DNA of 64,000 nucleotides from Candidatus Latescibacterota bacterium (lineage in GTDB: Bacteria; Latescibacterota; UBA2968; UBA8231), in contig JAJEFJ010000039.1 in assembly GCA_022820485.1 (NCBI GenBank), positions 1 through 64,000 of the forward strand, given 5' to 3'. Below the pieces are notes generated by a model that ran no database searches, was not told the origin of the DNA, and saw only the letters and a program-made list of their open reading frames with translations. Positions within the stretch are counted from its first letter, which is position 1. Each line of letters opens with the position of its first letter. Positions 28,204 to 36,172 of this stretch are shown piece by piece. Made by a program: the position numbers and the translations under genes.

Positions 28204-28668
28204 TCACGACACCAAGGCTGCCAGTACCTCTTCCGGCGTCCGGTCCGACGCGGCAAACGGATTGACCACCTGAACAGCACCGAACTCTTGGCCGTCTTGC
28301 AGGTCCTCGGTCAGCAGAACCTTGCACTCGCAGGTCTGCGCGGCGGCGATGATGAACGCGTCCCACCAGGACAGGGGAAAGCGATCCTGCAAGACCCAAG
28401 CTCGGTTCAGCATCGCTAGGTCAGCGGCTACCGGTTGCCACGTTGCAAGCACCTTGACGATCTCTTGAGCCTCCGACCGGTCGAAGTTCAGCCGCTGCTC
28501 GTGCGTGAGACTCACGTAGAGTTCTTGGAGGACCTGAAAGCTCAGACGACCAGAGCGGCTATGCACAAGTAGTCTGATCCATTGCTCGGCGCAAGCCTGC
28601 TTTGACGGATCCGAGCTATCGTGGCGGTAAACAAAGACATTGGTGTCAACGAAGACCGGGACGGTCAT
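28204..28668 (-). CDS. PIN-domain toxin (VapC family)
   Basis: VFVDTNVFVYRHDSSD, SFQVLQELYVSLT, SWWDAFIIAAAQTCECKVLLTEDLQDG. Confidence 0.9.
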   Translation of the reverse strand: MTVPVFVDTNVFVYRHDSSDPSKQACAEQWIRLLVHSRSGRLSFQVLQELYVSLTHEQRLNFDRSEAQEIVKVLATWQPVAADLAMLNRAWVLQDRFPLSWWDAFIIAAAQTCECKVLLTEDLQDGQEFGAVQVVNPFAASDRTPEEVLAALVS

Positions 28669-28888
28669 ACAATTCCTCGCGCGTTGGCCTGCGGCCGTGC
28701 AGCCAGTTGATCTTGCGTGGCTTCATCTCCAAGTAGCGCTTCATTGCAATCTCGTACTCGTCTTCTTGGCGCTGCATACTTTCCAGCAGTTCGGCTAGCC
28801 ATTTGGAGACGCTGCGCTCGTTCTCGGCGGCCTTGATCCGCAGCCAGCGGGCGACATCCTCCGGTAGAGTGATGGTGATGTTCTTCAT
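28646..28888 (-). CDS. Ribbon-helix-helix-like antitoxin
   Basis: MKNITITLPEDVARWLRIKAAENERSVSKWLAELLE; overlaps the toxin start. Confidence 0.85.
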   Translation of the reverse strand: MKNITITLPEDVARWLRIKAAENERSVSKWLAELLESMQRQEDEYEIAMKRYLEMKPRKINWLHGRRPTREELYDRPGLR

Positions 28889-28949
28889 GCTAAGCCTCCG
28901 GTATTCGCAAAGTATAGGTGCCAAAAACCGGGATGATCTCTATGACACA

Positions 28950-28978
28950 AGAATAGTGAAACACGAAAATCGTGTCAA
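28950..28978 (-). promoter_or_regulatory. Sigma-70-like promoter of the vapBC pair with overlapping palindrome
   Basis: Minus strand TTGACA-N17-TATTCT; CACGAAAATCGTG (28962-28974) overlaps the -35. Confidence 0.6.
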
Positions 28979-29027
28979 TGAAGCGGGGATCATTGACAAA
29001 GGCCATCTCAAGAAAGCATGGGTTTCA

Positions 29028-29708
29028 CTACGCCAACTGCTCGTCAGAAGCAATGCGGCCGTCGTGGATGCGGATCAGCCGCTCGGCCTGTAGGGCAATA
29101 ACGGGGTCGTGGGTCACCAACAGCACGGTATTGCCCTCTTCGTGCAGGGCGTCGAAGAGCAGCATGATCTCCTCGCCGGTGCTGGAGTCGAGGTTGCCGG
29201 TCGGCTCGTCGGCCAACAGCAGCGAAGGCCCGTTGGCCAAGGCGCGGGCAATGGCCACCCGCTGACATTGGCCGCCGGACAGCTCGGTCGGTCGGTGCGT
29301 CATGCGGTCGGCCAAACCAACCCGCTCCAGCGCCTGAATCGCCCGGGCGCGGCGCACCTTGCGGCGTTGGCCATTGTAAATCAGCGGCAGCTCGACGTTT
29401 TGCAGGGCGGACGCGCGCGGCAGCAAGTTGAAAGTCTGGAAGATGAAGCCAATGCGGCTGTTGCGCACTTCGGCCAGCTCGTTGGCATTCATACCCGACA
29501 CATCCGTGCCGTCCAAGCGATACGTCCCCTCCGTGGGCGAATCCAAGCAACCGAGGATGTTCATCAACGTGGATTTGCCCGAGCCAGAAGGCCCCATCAG
29601 CGAGACGTATTCATTGTCCTCAATCGCCAAATCCACCGAGCGCAGGGCGTGTACTTCCTCAGTGCCGCGCACGTAAACCTTGCTAATGCCATTCAGTTCG
29701 ATCAGCAC
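29028..29708 (-). CDS. ABC transporter ATP-binding protein (MacB/LolD type)
   Basis: [48 protein letters not shown] start VLIELNG. Confidence 0.93.
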   Translation of the reverse strand: MLIELNGISKVYVRGTEEVHALRSVDLAIEDNEYVSLMGPSGSGKSTLMNILGCLDSPTEGTYRLDGTDVSGMNANELAEVRNSRIGFIFQTFNLLPRASALQNVELPLIYNGQRRKVRRARAIQALERVGLADRMTHRPTELSGGQCQRVAIARALANGPSLLLADEPTGNLDSSTGEEIMLLFDALHEEGNTVLLVTHDPVIALQAERLIRIHDGRIASDEQLA

Positions 29709-29712
29709 GAGA

Positions 29713-30936
29713 TCACTCCGAGCGCAACGCATCCACCGGGTCGAGCCGGGCCGCGCGGGCCGCCGGATAGATGCCAAAGAAAAGACCAATCGCAATGGAC
29801 AAAGCGAGCACGAACAGCGTGGCCTCCGGCGAAACAATGCTGGGAAACTCTAACTCGCTGTAGTGGGAAATGACGCGCGCAATGCCTTCGCCCAACCCAT
29901 AGCCCGCAGCCACCCCGAGCGCTCCCCCCGTCAAGCTCAGGGCCATCGCCTCGATCACGAATTGCCACAGCAGCGTCACCGGCTTGGCCCCGAGGGCCTT
30001 GCGGATGCCAATTTCGCGGGTGCGCTCGGCCACCGACACCAGCAAAATGTTCATAATACCAATGCCCCCCACCAAAAGCGAAATCCCCGCAATCCCACCC
30101 ACGACCAACTTCAACAGCAAAATGATCTGCTCGACCTGCTCTAGGATGCTGCGGCCGCTGACGATCTGATAGCTAGCCTCTGGGCCGTGGCGCTTTTTGA
30201 GCGCCTTTTCAATAGCAACAGTAATGTCGGGAACGTCTTCTTGCTCTTTGGCGTGGGCTACCATGGCTTGGATGTATTTGTTGCCAGCGAGGCGTCGCTG
30301 GGCCGTCGTCACCGGCACCAGCACTTGATCTCCCCAGTCCTCGCCAAAGGTCTGGCGCTCCTCCATGAGGCCGACGACCGTAAAGCGCTGGCCGTTGAGC
30401 TTGAGCTCGCGGCCCAAGAAGGGAGCCAAGCCAAACAACTCCTCGCGCACCTCTTGCCCAATCACGCATACCCGGCGCAGCTTGTCCAAGTCGGCGTTGA
30501 GCAGGAAGCGGCCCTCGGCGACCTGCCAGTTGTACACCTCGAAGAACTCGGGCAAGGTGCCGGCCGCCCTGCTCTGGTAGCTGGCCTTGCGATAGCGCAT
30601 ATTGGCCCCATGCGTCATAGAGGGCAGGACCGCGGCCAAGCGGTCAGAGGATTGCTCAACTACGGCCAAGTCGTCCATGGTCAGGGGCTTATAGCGGGGG
30701 TTGGGCACCCAGCGACCGTCCTTGAGCTGCATGTATTGCGGCGAGATCATCACGAACTGCGCCCCGCCTAACTTGCCAAACTCGTCGAGGACAAACTGCC
30801 GCATCCCCTCGCCAATGGACACGATGCCTACGACCGCGCCGACCCCAATCATCATGCCCAGCAAGGTCAGGGCCGTGCGCAGCTTGTTGACCCATATTTG
30901 CCCGAGGGCAATGCGGATGGCTTCGAGAAAAATCAC
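29713..30936 (-). CDS. ABC transporter permease (MacB/FtsX type)
   Basis: [52 protein letters not shown]. Confidence 0.93.
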   Translation of the reverse strand: MIFLEAIRIALGQIWVNKLRTALTLLGMMIGVGAVVGIVSIGEGMRQFVLDEFGKLGGAQFVMISPQYMQLKDGRWVPNPRYKPLTMDDLAVVEQSSDRLAAVLPSMTHGANMRYRKASYQSRAAGTLPEFFEVYNWQVAEGRFLLNADLDKLRRVCVIGQEVREELFGLAPFLGRELKLNGQRFTVVGLMEERQTFGEDWGDQVLVPVTTAQRRLAGNKYIQAMVAHAKEQEDVPDITVAIEKALKKRHGPEASYQIVSGRSILEQVEQIILLLKLVVGGIAGISLLVGGIGIMNILLVSVAERTREIGIRKALGAKPVTLLWQFVIEAMALSLTGGALGVAAGYGLGEGIARVISHYSELEFPSIVSPEATLFVLALSIAIGLFFGIYPAARAARLDPVDALRSE

Positions 30937-32162
30937 GTGCGACGCAGCGCCTCTACCGGGTCGAGCCGGGCCGCACGCAAGGCGGGATAAACGCCGAAGA
31001 AAATGCCAACGGCCGATGAAAAGCCGACGGCCCAGAGCACGGACTCAGCCGAGACAATGCTGGTAAAAGGCGCGCCGGGTGCGAGCTGCTGAATGACAAA
31101 GGCCGCCCCCAAGCCAAATCCGAAGCCAGTGAGGATGCCCAACAGGCCGCCGACCATGCTCAAGACTACGGACTCGGCGAGGAACTGGCCAAGGATGTGG
31201 CGCGGCTTGGCACCGAGGGCCTTGCGGATGCCAATCTCGCGAGTGCGCTCGGCCACCGACACCAGCAAGATGTTCATAATGCCAATACCCCCCACCAACA
31301 GCGAAATCCCCGCAATCCCACCGCCCACTTGCTGCAGGACGCGGAAGAACTCATTGGCGTCGTCTATCTCTCCCTGGCTAGTCTCGATTCTGAAGTCGTC
31401 GCCGTGCTCGTGGTGCCGCCGGAGGACGCGGCGCACCGCAGCAACGACCCGCTCGACGGCATCCAAATCCTCGACGAAGAGCGTGAGTTCCGAAAAGTGA
31501 TCCTCGCCTTGCAACCGCTTTTGCGCCGTGGTGTACGGGACCAACACGATGTTGCCTTCACTGCGGCCAAAGCGGACGCGCTCGTCAAGCACGCCAACGA
31601 CCACGTAGCGGTCGCCGTTGAGCAGGAGCTCCTTGCCCAGCGGATCGGTCTTGTGAAAGAGGTCTTCGTGCACATCACCGCCGAGCAGGCAGACCTTGCG
31701 AGCGAGGCGCAAGTCTAACGCGTTCAGGGACCGGCCGCTGATTACAGGCCAGTTGAAGCCCTCGTTGAACGCAGCGGAGGTGCCCGTATAGCTCGCTTGC
31801 ACGGTGGTCTTGCCGCGCTGTAGGGAGGCATTGCCCTCGACGCTAGGCACGAGCGCGTGCAGCCCGTCGATTTCTCGCTGCATGGCCGCCATGTCGGCCT
31901 CAGTCAGGTACTCCTGCCAAGGGCGGCGCACCCAGCGGCCATCCTTGCGCACCCACTGGCGCGGCGGCTCCACCTCAATCATACCCGCCCCACCGCTGAA
32001 GACGAACTGCGAGATCACCTCGCGGCGCAATCCCTCCCCCAGCGACACCACGGCAATGATGGCCGCCACGCCAATGACAATGCCCAACAGCGTCAGCAGC
32101 GAGCGCAACTTGTGCGCCCGAAGCTGACCCAAGCCAGCGAAGAGGGGTTCGAGCAAGGTCAT
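30933..32162 (-). CDS. ABC transporter permease (MacB/FtsX type)
   Basis: [53 protein letters not shown]. Confidence 0.93.
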   Translation of the reverse strand: MTLLEPLFAGLGQLRAHKLRSLLTLLGIVIGVAAIIAVVSLGEGLRREVISQFVFSGGAGMIEVEPPRQWVRKDGRWVRRPWQEYLTEADMAAMQREIDGLHALVPSVEGNASLQRGKTTVQASYTGTSAAFNEGFNWPVISGRSLNALDLRLARKVCLLGGDVHEDLFHKTDPLGKELLLNGDRYVVVGVLDERVRFGRSEGNIVLVPYTTAQKRLQGEDHFSELTLFVEDLDAVERVVAAVRRVLRRHHEHGDDFRIETSQGEIDDANEFFRVLQQVGGGIAGISLLVGGIGIMNILLVSVAERTREIGIRKALGAKPRHILGQFLAESVVLSMVGGLLGILTGFGFGLGAAFVIQQLAPGAPFTSIVSAESVLWAVGFSSAVGIFFGVYPALRAARLDPVEALRRT

Positions 32163-32164
32163 GC

Positions 32165-33478
32165 TTAGCGTTCCTCGTCTTCGTCTCCCTCCTCGTCCGC
32201 GTCCTCCTCCCCGTCCCTCTGCTCCAGTTTGCTGCGAATGGCGCTGGGGTCTTCGGCGACGCGGTCGCCGCTGGCGAGGCCGGAGAGGATTTCGAGGCGG
32301 GTCGAGGTTTCAATGCCGATGGCCAACTCCACCTCGGCGAAGGCGCTGAGCGGCAGTTGCAGTGCGCTGTCTGGGCGCGTGCTGTCCGAGCGCGTGCTGT
32401 CCGGGTCGGCGGCTAGCGAATCCGGCAACTCGGCGATATACGCGACAAAGCGGCCGCGCGTGCTCTCGCCGCGTTCGTCCTCTCCGTCCTCGTCGTCAAA
32501 AACCTCCAGCGCCCGCTCGACCGGCAGGTAAACCGCACTGTCGCGCCGCGCAAAGAGAATGTCGATGTCGCAGGACATGCCTTGGCGCAGACGCGGCGCG
32601 TGGTCGGTAATCTCGATCTCGGTGTCAAAGGTGACGATGGTGCTGCCCTGCTTCTGCTGACCCACCGGCGCAATCCAGCGCACCCGGCCGCGATACGTGG
32701 TGTCGGGATACGCATCCACAATAATGTCCACGTCTTGGTCGATCTCCACCCGGCCAATATCGATTTCCGCGATGTCGCCGCGCACAATCAGTTGGCTGGG
32801 ATCGCCAATTTCAAAGAGCATCGTCCCCCCGGAATACGACGAAAGCCCGGAGGAGACCACCTCGCCGATTTCCACGTTGCGACGGATGACAATGCCGTCG
32901 ATTGGGGCGAGGACGCGCACCTCGTCGAGCGCGACTTGGTCTTCTGCAAGCTGGACCCGCCGAAGGTTGGCCTTGGCTTCGAGCATGTCGAGTTCGAGCT
33001 GGGCCAAGCGCAGGCCGGTGCGCGCCCGCGTCAGGCGCACCTCGGCTTCCTCAAACTGCTTGGCCGGTATCATCTTGCGGTCAAACAGGGCTTTCTGACG
33101 CTCAAAGTTCCGCTCCTGCTCCGCTAGGTCGATTTTGCCCTGCTCCACGCTCGAGCGCTTCTGATACAATTGCAGCGATTGATTGGGGTCTGGCTCGATG
33201 ACGGCCATCAGCTCGCCCGTCTCCACCCACGCGCCAGCCTCAATAGGCAAATCGCGGATTTCGCCGGCAATCGTCGATTTGACCTCCACAGTCCGCACCA
33301 ACTCAATGCGGCCCGTTTCAGCTAGCTTATCGACGACCGCGCCCCGCTCGACGACCGCCGTGGGATAGGTCTCTTCGGCCTTTTCTTGCCGCAAGTTGAA
33401 ATAGACCGCCGCTCCGACCGAGCCGGCCAAGAGTAAGAAAACGAGGAGCTTCAGCAGGCGACGCTTCTTAGTTGCCAC
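32165..33478 (-). CDS. Periplasmic adaptor subunit (HlyD/MacA family)
   Basis: VKSTIAGEIRDLPIEAGAWVETGELMAVIEPD; VLAPIDGIVIRRNVEIGEVV. Confidence 0.9.
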   Translation of the reverse strand: MATKKRRLLKLLVFLLLAGSVGAAVYFNLRQEKAEETYPTAVVERGAVVDKLAETGRIELVRTVEVKSTIAGEIRDLPIEAGAWVETGELMAVIEPDPNQSLQLYQKRSSVEQGKIDLAEQERNFERQKALFDRKMIPAKQFEEAEVRLTRARTGLRLAQLELDMLEAKANLRRVQLAEDQVALDEVRVLAPIDGIVIRRNVEIGEVVSSGLSSYSGGTMLFEIGDPSQLIVRGDIAEIDIGRVEIDQDVDIIVDAYPDTTYRGRVRWIAPVGQQKQGSTIVTFDTEIEITDHAPRLRQGMSCDIDILFARRDSAVYLPVERALEVFDDEDGEDERGESTRGRFVAYIAELPDSLAADPDSTRSDSTRPDSALQLPLSAFAEVELAIGIETSTRLEILSGLASGDRVAEDPSAIRSKLEQRDGEEDADEEGDEDEER

Positions 33479-33479
33479 C

Positions 33480-34169
33480 TCAACCTCCAGGTCTGAGGGT
33501 GCTGAAAAACGCGCCGATGGAGAGGAAGATAAGCGTGACAGCCGCAACGCCTGCATAAGCTCGGCTGCGCTCAATTTGCCCGACGATAGACAGCCCGAGG
33601 CCGGCGATGACGATCATCCAGACGACAAAGGGATCGATAGAGTTCAATAAAGCACCCCCGAAACTTTTTTGGGCTTCCTCGGAAAGGAACATCCCCAGCC
33701 CTATTTGCACATCCATCGTCTCATTGGCCAAGGCCAGCGGCGTCTTGACAAGGTGCTGGAGAATGGAAATCAGCGACGTGTACGCGACGATGGCCAAGCA
33801 ATGGCCATAGCCGAGCAGGCCGCCGAGTAATTTGCCTACTAAAAGGTAGATCGCAGCGCCAATAAAGAGCATGACAAACGTCATAATCGGCGCGGCAATT
33901 AGCCCGCTGATCCGTATGGCGTCTCCAGTACCCTCCACATTGGGCTGTTCCGCGGACGTCTGTCCCCGTATCTGCTCCATCGCCTCGGCCACGTAGATAG
34001 GCGAGGTTAAATACGTGGAGAAGAAAATCGCCAACGCGACTACAATGGTCGGCAGCAGCCAGTCGGCCGCACTGCGCTGCTCGGCTACGGCCTCAAAGGT
34101 CTCGGATGGAGCGTAGAAGACGCGTAATATGCGACCGACGACGCTCATTTCTGCTTGGGGGGCTTCCAT
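33480..34169 (-). CDS. Yip1-like integral membrane protein
   Basis: RILRVFYAPSETFEAVAEQRSAADWLLPTIVVALAIFF and several TM segments. Confidence 0.7.
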   Translation of the reverse strand: MEAPQAEMSVVGRILRVFYAPSETFEAVAEQRSAADWLLPTIVVALAIFFSTYLTSPIYVAEAMEQIRGQTSAEQPNVEGTGDAIRISGLIAAPIMTFVMLFIGAAIYLLVGKLLGGLLGYGHCLAIVAYTSLISILQHLVKTPLALANETMDVQIGLGMFLSEEAQKSFGGALLNSIDPFVVWMIVIAGLGLSIVGQIERSRAYAGVAAVTLIFLSIGAFFSTLRPGG

Positions 34170-34259
34170 GGCGGTTCCTTTGTTGAGGTAAAGGTTTTTG
34201 TTCCGGCCCTAGAAGCAAACTAACGATTGCCTATCACAGTTCCAACAGTTCCAAACAAA

Positions 34260-34287
34260 GTAGGGGCGGTTCGCGAACCGCCCCTAC
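34260..34287. repeat. GTAGGGGCGGTTCGCGAACCGCCCCTAC perfect palindrome (REP-like)
   Basis: 28-bp self-complementary sequence. Confidence 0.9.
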
Positions 34288-34343
34288 GGATAGGGTATAT
34301 ATTCAACATACAAGGAATGCCCCGATCTCCCCCAACAGACCTG

Positions 34344-35333
34344 CTACAACCACTGCAACAAAAACCGGGCCTGCGCCTCCTCTAGGCTCAGCAGGCCCTG
34401 CACGCACTTGCGGATGCGCTTCAGCGTGGCCGCCGGGTCGTTGTTCGCCCCCTTGAAGAACAAATCGCGCGTCATCTCCCAACGCCGGCCTATGTCCCCG
34501 AAAGTATCGGCCGCAGCCGACAGATCACCCGAGCCGGTTGCCGCCGCTAGCCGCCGCAAATTGTCGTCCAGCCGCTGGCGCTGCGGACCTAATAGAGCTA
34601 GCTGACAGAACACCTCCCGCATCCAAACGCTCATACTCTCTGCGTCCCGCTCAATCTGACGCTCCATCTCCTCGACAAAGCGCTGCGCGGCCGGTAGGCC
34701 CGTCTCTACCCGGCCGACCTTATTGCCCGCGAGCATCTCCCGCACATCCTCCAAGAGAACCTGCTCCATTTTTTCAACCGGATAAGGGTCGAGACCCTCT
34801 GGCACCGCGTAGTCGTACACCACCAACTCGGACAACAGCTCGGGCAGACGAGAGAGCGGCATCTGCCCCACAAAGCCCTGCGGATTAACCAAAATCGCCA
34901 ACACATCCTCCCTTCGATCGTACCCATAGATGAGCATGGCCTCGCTCGCACCGGGTGTCCGATTGTATTGAAAGGCCGCATCGCTCACATCGCGGGCATC
35001 CACCCAAGCGAGCAGCACTCGGTCTGCGGCAATCGACTCCTCAATCGCCTGCCACAAGTCGGCAAAATTGTCGCGGCGCACCTCGCGGCGCTCAATTCCG
35101 TAGAGATAGTACAAGTTGCGGTGGAGCAGCTCGTCGGCGGGCAGGCCAACCGGCATTCTCTCCTCGGCGTCAAAAAAGAACGACCAGCCCATCAAGGCCC
35201 CGTAGTACGCCCGCTCGTCGGCCAGTTGGGGGCTGTAGTATTGGAGCGCAGCCATAATAGTCTCCCCAGAGTCGAACAACGCGGGATGCCCCTCGACTCG
35301 GTATAGATCGACAGAGCGACATACCTTTTTCAC
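34344..35333 (-). CDS. BtrH_N / C39-peptidase-like domain protein lacking obvious catalytic Cys/His
   Basis: Pattern LWQAIEESIAADRVLLAWVDARDV...EAMLIYGYDRREDVLAILVNPQGFVGQMPLSRL resembles the BtrH_N fold order; GTG start. Confidence 0.45.
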   Translation of the reverse strand: MKKVCRSVDLYRVEGHPALFDSGETIMAALQYYSPQLADERAYYGALMGWSFFFDAEERMPVGLPADELLHRNLYYLYGIERREVRRDNFADLWQAIEESIAADRVLLAWVDARDVSDAAFQYNRTPGASEAMLIYGYDRREDVLAILVNPQGFVGQMPLSRLPELLSELVVYDYAVPEGLDPYPVEKMEQVLLEDVREMLAGNKVGRVETGLPAAQRFVEEMERQIERDAESMSVWMREVFCQLALLGPQRQRLDDNLRRLAAATGSGDLSAAADTFGDIGRRWEMTRDLFFKGANNDPAATLKRIRKCVQGLLSLEEAQARFLLQWL

Positions 35334-35511
35334 GGTATCCTCAATCGGTTAGAGGGTGATTGCCCAAGCTAGGGCAAGGCGCACTGGTCTAAAAAGGACC
35401 TTCTGCTCTAGACAATGGATGGGAGGGAAATGAGCAAGTCGCCTTGGGCCAAGGCGGGCTTGCACCGCTCCTTCATCTCCTTCGGCAAGGCCAACTTGTT
35501 TTGTACTGGGC

Positions 35512-35539
35512 AAAAAAACCAGCCCCGCAAAGGGGCTGG
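35512..35539 (-). terminator. Rho-independent terminator after the DUF1854 gene
   Basis: Minus strand CCAGCCCC-TTTGC-GGGGCTGG-TTTTTTT. Confidence 0.9.
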
Positions 35540-35566
35540 TCGGCATGCGGCAACGGCGAGCGCTAG

Positions 35567-36094
35567 TCAGACGACCTGTTCAACCGCGGCCAAACTCTTC
35601 TTATCCAGTTCGCCAAGATGCGGAATTTCAAAGCGGTTGCCATCGACATCGGTAATCAGCAGCCGATGGTCGCCGAGCCATTGGGCGTTTTCCGAGACGT
35701 TCTGGACGACGAACTCGCGCGGCCCGCGGTCGGTCTGCACGTCCCAATAAGAGGTGCCGTATTCGTTGCGCACCGCATTGACCCGCTGAATCGCCGCCGT
35801 CAAATAGCGCCGGTCCAACTCCTCCTCAATCAATGCACGCGCCTCTAAGTCGAGTTGGGTGAGATCGTCAATCATACAGATCTCCTCGTCTTTGGCGTCG
35901 AGGAGACAGATATAGCGGGTCGGATGGGACAGCGGCGCGGCGCGAACTACCTTCACCTTCAGGTACGAGCGGTCGCCGTCGATGGTCAAGCGCAAGATCC
36001 AAGCCGGCTCGCGGAAGAGGCGCAAATTGGCGATTTCCACGTGCTCGGGATGCGTCACGGCAATCGGGGTGATCGCTAGTCGGCTATTGCTCAT
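35567..36094 (-). CDS. DUF1854 domain protein
   Basis: LTIDGDRSYLKVKVVRAAPLSHPTRYICLLDAKDEEICMIDDLTQLD...VNAVRNEYGTSYWDVQTDRGPREFVVQN. Confidence 0.8.
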   Translation of the reverse strand: MSNSRLAITPIAVTHPEHVEIANLRLFREPAWILRLTIDGDRSYLKVKVVRAAPLSHPTRYICLLDAKDEEICMIDDLTQLDLEARALIEEELDRRYLTAAIQRVNAVRNEYGTSYWDVQTDRGPREFVVQNVSENAQWLGDHRLLITDVDGNRFEIPHLGELDKKSLAAVEQVV

Positions 36095-36120
36095 GGTATG
36101 TCCTCTGCTTCTAGGAGCGA

Positions 36121-36145
36121 GGGCAACTACAAGAGTTGCCCCTAC
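36121..36145. repeat. GTAGGGGCAA-type hairpin repeat
   Basis: GGGCAACTACAAGAGTTGCCCCTAC. Confidence 0.7.
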
Positions 36146-36172
36146 ATATTGCTATTTTGTGATCCTTTGTGC

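Noticed and set aside
20922-28985. Similar ~46-bp sequences at 20922-20967 and 28938-28982, first read as direct repeats flanking a defence island
   Set aside because: Both resolve to minus-strand TTGACA-N17-TATTCT promoters, which explains the similarity without invoking integration.
35395-35520. Short minus-strand frame VQNKLALPKEMKERCKPALAQGDLLISLPSIV* between the terminator and the BtrH_N-like gene, considered as a RiPP precursor for the nearby exporters
   Set aside because: No convincing ribosome-binding site or start, overlap with the terminator T-tract, and no recognisable leader/core motif; too weak to call.
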